This document shows, in pieces, positions 46,503-56,698 of a stretch of 64,000 nucleotides of DNA. The notes under the pieces were generated by a model, which was not told the DNA's origin, searched no databases, and saw nothing but the letters and a program-made list of their open reading frames with translations. Numbering within the stretch: the stretch's first letter is position 1; each line of letters begins with the position of its first letter. A program made the translations under genes and the position numbers. Origin of the DNA: Leptobrachium leishanense (lineage: Eukaryota > Chordata > Amphibia > Anura > Megophryidae); assembly GCA_009667805.1 (NCBI GenBank), contig CM019071.1:51040101-51104100 (forward strand), given 5' to 3'.

Positions 46503-46610
46503 CTGCTGAACTATCTTGGTCCCAATGGATTTTATACCGTGAACAATTTCACCAATTTTCCCTTTAGAGGAAACAATGGCCCCGTTAGAGGAGTTAACAA
46601 CACCGTCTGA
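46503..46610 (+). CDS. Candidate terminal exon: cytoplasmic tail of the mucin-like protein
   Basis: A strong acceptor ('ttttctcttttcttgacgcag', AG at 46501-46502) is followed by 35 in-frame codons and TGA (46608-46610). Phase 0 matches the transmembrane exon. The predicted tail starts LLNYLGPNGFYTVNN and ends VNNTV, and it is Asn/Gly/Phe-rich. After the TGA the frame stays open for another 46 codons with a related Asn/Pro pattern ('NPIRPDNNPIQRNESPRR'), ending at 46749-46751. The DNA around TGA is a near-duplicate of 46626-46645, where the corresponding codon is CGA. So the stop may be a recent CpG change that shortened the tail. No basic stop-transfer residues directly follow the helix, so an undetected small exon between is possible. 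Linkage to the upstream exons is inference from strand, phase and splice signals. Confidence 0.5.
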   Translation: MLNYLGPNGFYTVNNFTNFPFRGNNGPVRGVNNTV

Positions 46611-48530
46611 CCAGATAACAACAATCCCATCCGACCAGATAACAATCCCATTCAACGAAATGAAAGTCCCCGACGTAGTACATTTATCAAAATCCCCAGA
46701 TATTTCCCCATTTTCATTTCCATAGTGAGCCCCCCAGGAACCCTTCTATGAGGTTAGAGAATCGTCCATCTATGCCACCAAACGTCTGAAGGACAAATAC
46801 CAGTCAACGAACAAACAAAGGAAGAAAGAGAGAATCTTGATAGCATTAAACCAATATGCATATGACTCTGTAAAGATATACAGTGGTACCTCGGTTCACG
46901 AACATCCCTGTTCACGAACAATTCGGTTCGTCAACATTTTACCTCCCCTGTATCCTTATTTATGAGGGGTAGCCACTATTTGGGCTCTTGTCCTTTTTTC
47001 ATCCTCATGTCCTTTTAATCTAGGGGCTCCTTTGCATCATTAGAGGTGTGTGAGTGTATAACAGAGCTGCAAAGCAATAACGCTCCCAACAATGGGCACT
47101 AATCCTTATTGAATCCAAACGGTAGCGTTTGCACAGTAGACCGATCCACCGCTTCTTGTCGCCAGGAGCAGAGTGAGACTGGGAACAAATAGTTTCCAGT
47201 CTCCCTCAGTGATCACTCCACGGCACTGTACAAGGTTTGAAGCCCAGAAGTGCAACCCTGACGTGATACTCGTGGCAGCGCGGAAGTATTCCACGAATAT
47301 CCCAGCGAGTTCCTGAGGTAGTGCCTACCCCAGACTATTGCACTAAAATGGGGACGCTACGGGGAAGCCAACAGGTGCAGTTAATCCCCATTAGCATCCC
47401 CATTTTAGCACGAAGAATGGAAGAGAGCCTAACGAGTCCTAATGAGTCTCTAAACTATATTCAATTGGCTACATTACATACTGAAAGTTAAGTGTAGGGT
47501 TTGGATATATGTAAGTGTTAATGCCATGATAAGTGTATTTAACTCAAATCCCCCACATTACATCTCGAAAGTCAAACCTGGTTAAAATCACTTAGCGCAC
47601 CGCTGATTGCGCTGGCTTGCTCGAGCTTATTGTACTTTGCACTCCCTATGTTAAGTATAGGATGCACAATGAGTAATTAACATTATGATAAGTAAGGTAT
47701 TACAAAGCTTTAGCGCTGATTAACGCACCAATGGCCTAAGCAAATTTTTACCATGTCCTAAAAAGTGGTGCTAAGGATTCCGCATTTGAGAATCCTTTAA
47801 CATCACCTAAACCCCCCCCAAATAAATTTGATACTCCCCTCTCATCCCGCAGCTAGAACGGCACCCAATTCGCCGCTTCTTGCTGCCGGGTGCAGATTGA
47901 GACTGAGAACAATTAGTCCCCAGTTTCCGTCCGCGATCACTCCACGACGCTGCATGATCTCAGGTCCGGCAGCGCAACCCTCCATAAAGTCCTAAGTACT
48001 CCAGGAGGTGATACTAACGGCGGCGCTGAAGCACTAGAGCGACTAACACCAGGGAAGCGTTTCACTATGGGGCAAGGTGCAGAAGTAGCGCCTGCCCTGG
48101 AATCTGACGTTAAAATGATAAAGCTACAGGGAAACCTGCATGCGCAGGATTCCCCCATTAGCATCTCCATTTTAACGTGAGGTTTGAAATCTGGCCCAAT
48201 GTCAGCAGAAGTAAAATCATTAGCTACTTTGCACTTATTTTGTTTGTTCTTCCGGACATTTTTATTTACATAAGCGACACCGATATGTCATAAGGACGAC
48301 TGAATTGTTTGGGCCGTGTCGATTGTCACTGAACTGAAACCTCATATAACTCACTGCGAGTTAGTTTTCTGCATATATTTATATTTTTTGACTCTATGTT
48401 CTGTTTGTCTCATTTATTTATTACTATGAATGGTTTATTTAATTTGTGATTTACAATCTGTACATTTTCTGTATTTTCTGGCTAATATATTGCAAAGAGG
48501 AAATAAATGCTAATATATTAATATTTTCAT
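46611..48530 (+). other. Possible 3' UTR with transposon insertion
   Basis: Sequence after the stop, including a repeat that starts 'cagtggtacctcggttcacg' at about 46890 and two diverged ~300-bp direct copies (47120-47410 and 47855-48180; 'caccgcttcttg' against 'cgccgcttcttg', 'gatcactccacg' in both). From about 48200 the sequence is AT-rich and non-repetitive, ending with a poly(A) signal. Confidence 0.4.
48502..48507 (+). terminator. Candidate poly(A) signal AATAAA
   Basis: AATAAA lies in an AT-rich context on the plus strand and is followed about 30 bp later by T-rich sequence. It is the best candidate downstream of the tail exon; another AATAAA near 47821 lies inside repeat sequence. Confidence 0.4.
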
Positions 48531-49048
48531 CTCAAAGTATCATTTTTATTCAAATTAGCAAACATACGTATCCGCGCACATTATTGGGTCGAGAGCAATG
48601 AGCCTACTGCAGTCATCAACAGCCACACATGTTTACAGAGCTCCACAGCAATAAAGCTCACTGTAATGAGCAGTGTGTATGAGCGTATCACAGAGCTCCA
48701 AAGCAATACAACTCACTGTAATGAGCGGGTGTCAGCACATCACAGAGCTCCACAATAATAAAGCTAACAGTAATGCATGGTGTGTATAAGTATATCATAG
48801 AGCTCCACAGCAATGAAACACACAGTAATGTGCACAGAGCTCCACAGCAATAAAACTCACAGTAATGTGCAGTGTGTATGAATGTATCACAGAATTCTAC
48901 AGCCATAAAACTCACAGAAAAATGTGCACTGTGTATGAGAGTATCACAGAGCTCCACAGTAACAAAACTCACAGTAACAGTGCAGTGTGTATGAGTGTAA
49001 TGCAGAGCTCCACAGCAATAAAACTCACAGTAATGTGTGGTGTGTATG

Positions 49049-51160
49049 TGTGATGGGAAGCCGTCTCCTCCCGTCTGTCCTGGCTCTCCAGACACCCCCT
49101 TACCAAGATCAGCCCGGCCTCTGAGTTGCTCGGAACTCAGTGCCTCGAGCAGCCTTATCCTTGGCTCCAGACCCGCTTGGTCTGAACCCCTGCCTTGGAG
49201 CCTCTTTGCATTTCCAGAATGTCGCTCTGTGCCTTCTGAGGGTGATTATAGCTGTAGAGTAGCTAAAAGAGACACCAGGCAGGCTGTATGTTCAGACAGG
49301 ATACCCACTGGCCATTTCACATGGCCTGCTTTTATTTGGGTCAGAATCAGATAACAACCATTAACATCTGGTCCTCTCTGAGTGTAAGATCTTGAGCAGG
49401 GGCTTCTCTGGTACTGATGTAGCAGGTATCCCTGACAGCGCATGAGTAGTGCAAAACACTAAAATGCAATTGAAACATTTGCATATGGATATATATATGA
49501 TGAAATAAAGTGCATCAACAGTAGGCACAATAGTGAAATAAAGTGCAACAAAACAGTGAAGTGCAGCAGTGCCTTAAAAGAATAAAACCAGCAGGGCTAA
49601 GTACAATAGCGCATATAAGAGGATACGTAGATACCTGTAGATAATAATCAATAAAGTGCACAAATTAAATGTCCAATGCTAATCCGATGGACATGCACAA
49701 AAAGTGCAAAAAGTGTCCAATATTTCAATTGAGTGCAATAGTGCGTATAGCAGTCCATGAAAATGGAAGACTCAGGAGTCCCAATGTTTGTGGTGCTCCT
49801 TATTCCGGTGGAAAGTTCGTCACGTCCTCGATTTCATAAAAGAGAAGGAAGAAGCACACGGAGAAATCTTTGGTGCAGGAGATCTTATGACAAATTGGAC
49901 AAAGATTATTACTGGTAGAGGTATATACCACTCACATTTAAATGAGCCTAAAGGTTTCCCGGCTCTAGGTTTAATCGCCTGTGGCCATGTAGAGAGTGGC
50001 ACTTCCCTTCTTTACCAAGTAACAGGTCCTATACGAATTAAGAACAGATGGGAGACAATGGTCCCATAGCGTAATACTGCAGGGTAACCAAACAGAGGTA
50101 ATTACACAGTGCATTTACCAATTAAGGAGCCTTTCAATCTCAGGCTCAGTCAGTATAGCCTTAGGCACTCTTAGGTAGGTGCCCTGGACCTCTTTTCCTC
50201 GTTGGCAGATCGAGTGGTGTTGTTCCCATGAGGTATCAGGCTGGAATTAGCAAAACTTCTCTGGTACTGTTCTATGTGTTTAACTTGCATGTATGTTGGT
50301 TATCCTGTCTTTTCCATTGTACATTGCTACGGTATTTAGTGTCGCCATATAAATACTGTAACTTCAGTCATACAGAGCACAGGTCCTTGTTTGGGGGAGA
50401 TTTCAGGGGAGCAGCGGCAATCCAGTGGTACTGTTTGATAGCTGGGGCCCCTAGGGTGTCATAGTCCAAAAAGCGCTCAGATCTGGGGGCAGCGGCATGT
50501 ATGGCAGCATACAGAAGGTATTCCCCTCTGATGCCGCATGGTCGCGGCTGCTGCGTGAGCTCCTTGGATCAAGAAAGGCTCAGAAACATGGGTTCCCTAT
50601 GGAGCTCCCTCTTGAAAATCACCACAATGGTAGCTTGCATGAGGATCACCCCACCTTTGAAAAAGCACCCCGCTGTAGCAATTACTTTTCTGGGCACCGA
50701 CGTTTGAAGTTTCTGCAGATGCTCTATTACAGACAATGAGGTGTATTCCTGGAATGGGATTGGTTGGCCCTTCTAGCTCCTTGGATTGTGATTGTCTGGG
50801 GTTTCAAACCCAGCTCATGCTTTCAAACCCAGGCTAACCCTGGTGTCGGAAAACACAGCGAGCCTAAGGCTTAAAGGCATTTTGATTACGTGCTGATAGG
50901 GGGGGGGGGGTCACAAAAACACCACTTTAAAACACTAACAGACAAATAGCTTAACTGAGCGGAATAGCAGAGGAGCGAGGGGTTAATACAGTCCAGTCTC
51001 TGAGCAAGGGGTTCCGCGACAACAATACATTTAAAACGACACAATATAAATGAACATAAGGACTTCCCCAAAGCAACAATCTAGGTCTTTTGGGGTTTTT
51101 GCCATGGGAAATAAAAGTCTTGGGGTTTGACGCGGGGAGCGCTATGTCAGTTCCATGACA
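49049..51160 (-). mobile_element. Solo LTR of family A, with an internal 839-bp insertion
   Basis: It begins TGTGATGGG and ends CCATGACA, flanked by a perfect 'gtatg' duplication (49044-49048, 51161-51165). It is the closest relative of the copy at 2348, sharing the same central segment. Its extra length comes from the insertion at 49417-50255. Confidence 0.85.
49417..50255 (+). mobile_element. Unidentified 839-bp retroelement-like insertion
   Basis: It is flanked by a perfect 14-bp duplication 'cttctctggtactg' (49403-49416, 50256-50269), and the empty site is seen in the LTR at about 2750-2765. It ends in 'gcaaaa'. A 93-codon plus-strand frame (49788-50069) has no domain I recognise. Long target duplications point to a LINE, SINE or PLE mechanism. 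The family is unknown. Confidence 0.7.
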
Positions 51161-51635
51161 GTATGAATGTATCACTGACCTCCACAGCAATAAATCTCAC
51201 AGAAATGTGCAGTGTGTATGAGTGTATCAAAGAGCTACACAGCAATAAAACTCACAGTAATGTGCAGTGTGTAAAAACGTATCACTTATCTCTATAGCAA
51301 CAAATCTCACAGTAATGTGCAGTGTGTATGAGCATATCACAGAGCTCCACAGCAATAAAACTCACAGTAATGTGCAGTGTGTATGAACGTATCACAGAGC
51401 TCCACAGCAATACATCTGTTTTTGACGTAGCAGCTGCTGCAAGTTGTTTGATTGCTGTTAAAGGTTAAATATTTTCATGCTATGTCAAGCGACTCACCCA
51501 GTGAAATAAATACTGTATAGAAATAGGTCACATCCCGTCTCGTGCAATTTCTCTTTGATGCCCCACCTAGAAAAACATCAGAACTGACTTGAAAACATAA
51601 ATCCTGACTCTGGCCCTTTGTATGAAGGAAGATAA

Positions 51636-52350
51636 ATTATCATGGTTATTCATAGAGCATCGAAATGTTTCCGACATCTTCGTGCTCTGTCGTTCCCCGC
51701 ACATCGGAGAATCAAACTTCCCCACCCTGCGGCGAATTCTACATTCACTGCATCGTCCCTGAGGTGCAGCGAATTAGCTGTTCGGTGCCGCAAGCCCACC
51801 GTCTGCCGCCGTCCACTGCCGCCTGATCTCTGGACAGCCACCGCAATCCAGCCATACAACTGCTAAACACAGCCGATGACCCACCGAACACAGTGCCGAC
51901 CAGTCGCAAGAGAAAGCCGACAAGCCGCCGGGCGGGTAAAAAAAAACGTTAAAAAAAATTGAAAAGTGTCAACATTGAAACGCAGTTTGCAAAACAACTA
52001 CTGAACGAAAATGCCTGAAATTTACATATAAGATCCTATGAAAAAAAACGCTATTACGAAACATGGGAAAGAAAATTCCCGAAAAAATCCCGAAAAATTC
52101 CTAAAAAGATGCAAAAAAAATAAAAATATATCAAGAGAATTTTTACTGCAGAATAAAAGAATAAACGGTTTATTAGATATTAGATAAAAAGGAATATTTT
52201 TAACTTTGAAACCTATGGGATTCACCTGAATAAACCTGACGAATGACCAGGCACCATACTTGCTGGAAAATTGACAAGAGTTGGCGAACTGCCTGCTCTC
52301 TGAATAGCCATTTCGGGGCCAGATCGGCTCTCTGTGAATAACCTTGTATA
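51636..52350 (-). mobile_element. Diverged MITE, related to family M
   Basis: It starts 'ggttattcatagagcatcga' and ends 'cggctctctgtgaataacc', giving imperfect terminal inverted repeats. Its order is reversed relative to the 53068 copy, with the A-rich (T-rich on minus) centre and 'gattcacctgaataaacctg' shared with the family. The 51642-51866 open frame is a chance frame within it. Confidence 0.6.
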
Positions 52351-52804
52351 TATATTAATTACTAAAACTCTCACGTTTGTAGGCACGTCCTTCTAAAGCA
52401 TTAGGTATAGACGCCCCAAAATAAGAAATGATCTAAACTATGGCAATCTGGTCTCCTGTACATAAATACCGCGACTAATTGTATGGAAATCCCTTAAGGG
52501 ATTATTATGCCTTTTATTAAACTGGTAAAATAAATTGGTATAATTATCTGTGTTATAACGAGACAATATCAGTGAGACAATGTGATACCTGTGTGGCACC
52601 ACTAGATGGCTCTGTTGTCAAGTACAGGGGAATGGTAAATCAAAAGGGACGTAAAGGACAATATGCGTGCTGGACAAGAAAAAAAGGGCAGTAGATTACA
52701 ATGTTAACCGCTGATTCAGGGTATAGCGGCTAAAGTGGACAATTGGAAAGCTAACCGCTAATTAAGGGTGTAACAACCAGAGTGATCAGAGATATGCGCT
52801 AAAG
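52351..52804. other. Left part of a second PLE-like host element
   Basis: 'ctgtgtggcaccactagatg' near 52589 matches 35927. Short 'taaccgct' repeats follow (52700-52760). Non-coding. Confidence 0.4.
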
Positions 52805-52970
52805 CAGGCCTCAAAATTTCCACTCGCCTGCTCGCATTTGGCGAGTGGAAATTACATGAGGGCGAGTGGGAATGCAGAGGCAGGGTAGGATAAGGGGTTA
52901 GGTGGGCAACTAGTGGCGAGTGACTCTTAAGGCGTGGCTAGTAGCTTGGGACTTGAAATTTTGAGCCCTG
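52805..52970. mobile_element. 166-bp hAT-type MITE
   Basis: The ends CAGGCCTCAAAATTTC and GAAATTTTGAGCCCTG are inverted repeats with one mismatch. A perfect 8-bp duplication 'cgctaaag' flanks them (52797-52804, 52971-52978). There is no coding sequence. The interior has its own inverted repeat 'ccactcgcc...ggcgagtgg'. Confidence 0.9.
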
Positions 52971-53067
52971 CGCTAAAGAGTGGATTCAAGTATGGATATA
53001 AACTCCAAATAATTAGAACTAAAATGACCTCATGGTGCTATACATATATAATGTGAAAAAACACATA

Positions 53068-53962
53068 CAGGGTAATTCAAAGAGATCTGAATTGCTTGAG
53101 AAAGGTAACCAAACGGTGAAAATCAGCGTTCGGTTACCTTTCTTGGCCATTCGGCTATCCAGAGAGCAGGCAATTCGCCAAATCCTGGCGAATTGCCTGC
53201 ACATACGGTGCCTGTTCGGTGCCTGTTCGAGGGCAGTGAAATCCCCATGAAAAAGCACTGCTTCGGCTATTCAGATAACACAAACCAGCAGTGAAAGGTT
53301 CCCCTAATGCCCTGCCATTCGGTGGTTTAATTCGGCAAGTTTATTCAGGAGAATCCCATAGGCTTCAATGTTAAAAATATTCCCGTTTTAATTCAATATC
53401 TAATAAACCATTCATTACAAAATTCTGCAGTAAAGAGTCTCTTTATCGTTTTTTTAGGATATCTTAAGCATTTTTCTGGATTTTTTTTTTTTTTTTAAAG
53501 TCCGATTTTTTTTTTTTAAAGTTTACTTATCTTTTCTGTAACAGCCCTTTTTATTATCATTCCCTGGACCTCATATGTAAATTTCAGACATTTTCGCTCA
53601 GTAGTTTCTTTGCAAACAGCGTTTCACTTTTCAATCATTCATACAAACTGTTTTCCTAATTTATTCACTGCCTCTTCAGCGGTGTCGGCTTTTTTCGGAG
53701 GCTGCGATCGGCTCCTGCTGGGGTTTTTCCGTGGTTTTCGGCAGGTTAATCCAGATGTTTTTGCGGGTTTTCGGCGTGCATTCCCGGGTTTTGCAGTTAG
53801 TTTTCGTCGGGTTTGCGGCAGCCGTTCCCTGCAATTCGGGGGCCCTGTGGTGCTTGCTGAATACACCGCAGGGTCGCCGAAATGGGATCGGCAAAAGGAA
53901 CCGAATTGAAGAGAACGAAAAGTCACCGAACCTGCGGTGACTTTTCGAATCTCTTTGATTAT
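53068..53962 (+). mobile_element. MITE family M, complete
   Basis: It runs from 'cagggtaattcaaagagatc' to 'gaatctctttgattatag'. There are subterminal hairpins at both ends ('ggtaacc..ggttacc' and 'aaaagtcaccg..cggtgactttt'), and a T-rich tract near 53480-53520 followed by 'ctgtaacagcc'. Opposed open frames in its right half are by-products of the hairpin-rich sequence. No transposase. Confidence 0.75.
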
Positions 53963-54854
53963 AGACACTTGTCTAGGGATGCCATGTTATACGATCTCTA
54001 ATTAGGTCAGCGCTTTGATCATTGTATTTCTATCAGGGTAATTCAAAGTTTTGAACAGGCAGTAATTAGTGCTAATATAAAATCCTAGTGGCAGAGATAA
54101 TTACATACGAAAAGTGCAGTGAAACCAATATACAGTTAGTGAAACTAGTAAAATTCTAAATTAGGATAATAATCGATAAATAAATACAGGTTAAAGGTAA
54201 AAGGATATAAAAATTTATAAAATGTAAAAATTTTAAGAAATTTAAAAGGGAAAAATAATCGATAAAAGAGATGCAAAAGTGATCTGAATTATACGTTTAA
54301 AAAAACAGAACAAGACAGCCAAAAAGTGTCGTGTGAAATAGATCATCCACTAAAAAAATTGTCCAGTGTTATAGCCAGAGTTCAAGGTAAGACCAAATAA
54401 TGTCTTTTAGTATATTAAAAAAGAGATGTATATACTGGCCAGATTCGTAGGTGCAGCAGCCTGCAGAGCCAGAGAAACGGCAAATCCCCAAGTCCGTTGG
54501 ATAAAGAATGCAGGGCACAGAGCTTGTATCAGGCGCTGACACCAATTTCCATCGGTTCCAGTAAGAGTCGGTCTACCTTGAGATAAGTCCTCGACGGGAA
54601 AGCAAAGGAGAAAAAAAAGAAAAAAATCTTTGTGCAGACTGTTATATCCTAAACAGAGTAGATGAGGGAGGGAGGATATACTCACATTATTTTGTGCCAA
54701 TTTTTGAAAACGGCACCAAACAACAGGCAAAACAGTGAATTAAGCAAGGGACACCGATTCCCCTTCTTAGGATCCAGGTATCAGGAATCCAGATGAGAAA
54801 AGATGTCTTCCCACGATAGTGCAGATTTAATCAACAAAAAACGCTCAGGATGAT
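53963..54854. other. PLE-like host element, right of the MITE
   Basis: The A-rich block 54030-54440 is unassigned. Block 54478-54545 matches 42958-43030 of the other PLE-like element ('ggcaaatccccaagtccg', 'tcaggcgctg'). The solo LTR at 54855 interrupts it, and it resumes at 56470. Confidence 0.45.
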
Positions 54855-56469
54855 TGTGACGGAACCGTTCTCTTCCGTTTGTCCTGACTCTCCAGACACC
54901 CCTTCGTTGCGGTCAGCCCGGCTACTGGGAACGCTGTCCTCAGTACCTCGAGCAGCTTGACCCGCCTGCTTCTGTTCCTCTGCCCTGGAGCCGTTAGGAA
55001 TTTCCAGAAGGCCGCTCGGTGCCTTCTTATGTTGAGTATATACAGGGTTATTCAAAGAGATTCGAAAAGTCACCGCACAGTCGGTGACTTTTCATTCTCT
55101 TCAATTCGGTTCCTTTTGCCGATCCCATTTCGGTGACCCTGCGGTGTATTCAGCAAGCACCACAGGACCCCCGAATTGCAGGGAAAAGCTACCGCAAACC
55201 TGACGAAAACTAACCGCAAAACCCACCGAATGCACGCCAAAAACCGCCAAAAACATCTGGATTAACCTGCCGAAAACCACGGAAAAAGCCCGAGCAGGAG
55301 CCGATCCCGCACAGCCGAAGCAGCTGAGACCGCAGACGAGGGAGGTGAAATAGTTTGTGTGAATCTGTGAAAATGAAACGCTGTTTGCAAAGAAACTACT
55401 GAGCAAAAATGTCTGAAATTTACACAGGAGGTCCAGGGAAAGATAATAAAAAGGGCTGTTACAGAAAAAATAAGTAAACTTTAAGCATTTTTCTGTTTTT
55501 TTTTTTTTTTTTAAAGTATCCTAAAAAAATCTATAAATAAAGAGACTCTTTACTGCAGAATTTTAAAATGAATGGTTTATTAGATATTGAATTAAAACGG
55601 GAATATTTTTAACATTGAAGCCTATGGGATTCTCCTGAATAAACTTGCCGAATTAAACCACCGAATGGCAGGGCATTAGGGGAACCTTTCACTGCTGGTT
55701 TTCGTTCTCTGAATAGCTGAAGCAGTGCTTTTCATGGGGATTTCACTGCCCTCGAACAGGCACCGAACAGGCACCGTATGTGCAGGCAATTCGCCAGGAT
55801 TTGGTGAATTGCCTGCTCTCTAAATAGCCGATTGGCCAGGAAATTTCTCAAGCAATTCGGAGCTCTTTGGATAACCCTGATAGTGTAGCATAGTTTGTAA
55901 TAAAGACACCAGGCACGGCTGTATGCTTTAAAACAGGATTCTCTCTCTCTGAGCTTGAGAGTTCTCTGACTTTTAATGAACAAAACGCCACCATTTATGC
56001 TGAAGTCCAACAGTCATAATTTGCATAAAATGACGCACCTCGTCCTACCCATATACTAATTACATTATGTCAGTTATTTACAATAAACGTTATTTACATT
56101 CTTTAGCCTTCAGCTCACACAACATTTGTATAATCCATTGTTCTAACACAAACACTATCACAGATCCCGTGAATTAAACATGCAGCTAGATAAGGGGAAA
56201 AGCCCTGGTGCATAAATTACACAGCAGTAAAGCTGGCTATACAGAAACACATTTACCTACAGGAATATAAGTATATTTAAAACTAAAGTTATGCCATTTA
56301 CACTACATTGAAAAATACACCACCCTTCAATAAAACCACATAGTAAGAACATAAAATTGTCCATACAATTTGAAATGCAAAACCGAGGGAAACGTAAAAA
56401 TGGTCTTTAAAACAGCCAAGTCAGTTTCTTGTGGCTCGCTGAGGAGCACCAGTTGTCAGCTCCGTGACA
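54855..56469 (-). mobile_element. Solo LTR of family A, with a nested MITE
   Basis: It begins TGTGACGG and ends CCGTGACA, with a perfect 'atgat' duplication (54850-54854, 56470-56474). It contains the MITE at 55043-55879. Without the MITE it is about 775 bp, close to the 743-bp LTR of the full element. Confidence 0.85.
55043..55879 (-). mobile_element. MITE family M, complete, inside the LTR
   Basis: It reads 'cagggttattcaaagagatt' to 'gctctttggataaccctg', with 'ata' on both sides as a probable 3-bp duplication. It is the reverse orientation of the copy at 53068, about 1 kb away. 'ggctgttacagaaaaaataa' marks the internal tract that forms the acceptor-like sequence at 7494. Confidence 0.8.
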
Positions 56470-56512
56470 ATGATAAAATCTATAATCAGTTTATTTAGAA
56501 CAGTAGTAAGAT

Positions 56513-56558
56513 ACACCTCAAATGCATTTCGCTGAATGCAGCTTCATCAGTGGGTGTA
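56513..56558 (-). ncRNA. Hammerhead ribozyme with a compensated stem III
   Basis: On the minus strand: CUGAUGA (plus 56544-56550), stem II GCUG/CAGC, GAAA, stem III in 'AUGCAU', U17, and stem I ACACCCA against UG-A-GGUGU. Compared with the copies at 24717 and 43393, the second stem III pair is U-A instead of C-G, with both sides changed. Confidence 0.75.
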
Positions 56559-56650
56559 AATTAAACAATAAAGCAGTCACTTTAAATAATTGTAAAGGGT
56601 CATCCAGACGTGGACCTCTTGCTTGATGTGCCTAGAGGGGTGTTAGCTAT

Positions 56651-56698
56651 ACCCTCCTGAAGAGGCGCAATAAGGCCGAAACGATCGTCGGGGGTTGC
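56651..56698 (+). ncRNA. Hammerhead ribozyme, complete core
   Basis: Stem I CCCUC (56652-56656) pairs with GGGGG (56690-56694). The core CUGAAGA is at 56657-56663, stem II is GGC/GCC, GAAA is at 56678-56681, stem III is ACG/CGU, and a GUC cleavage site ends at 56689. All invariant positions are present. It lies about 100 bp from, and in opposite orientation to, the copy at 56513. Confidence 0.75.

Larger units (their letters stand above)
48640..51420. repeat. ~56-bp tandem array split by a solo LTR
   Basis: The unit is 'gtgtatgagtgtatcacaga' plus 'gctccacagcaataaaactc' plus 'acagtaatgtgca'. About seven copies occur before 49048 and about five after 51161. The LTR at 49049-51160 cut into a unit, and its duplication 'gtatg' is part of the repeat. 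Confidence 0.9.

Noticed and set aside
46540..46723. Alternative frame in the tail exon with repeated PLEE and SDQIT motifs
   Set aside because: It looks protein-like, but it has stop codons at the exon start and does not continue from the phase-0 transmembrane exon. An alternative acceptor at about 46567 in phase 0 hits a stop after six codons.
49400..49450. 'ctgatgtagcaggtatccctgac' as another hammerhead
   Set aside because: It lacks the GA after CUGAU and any GAAA at the right spacing, and stem II does not pair.
51642..51866. Opposed open frames near 51.7 kb
   Set aside because: They lie within a MITE related to family M, and similar chance frames occur in its other copies.
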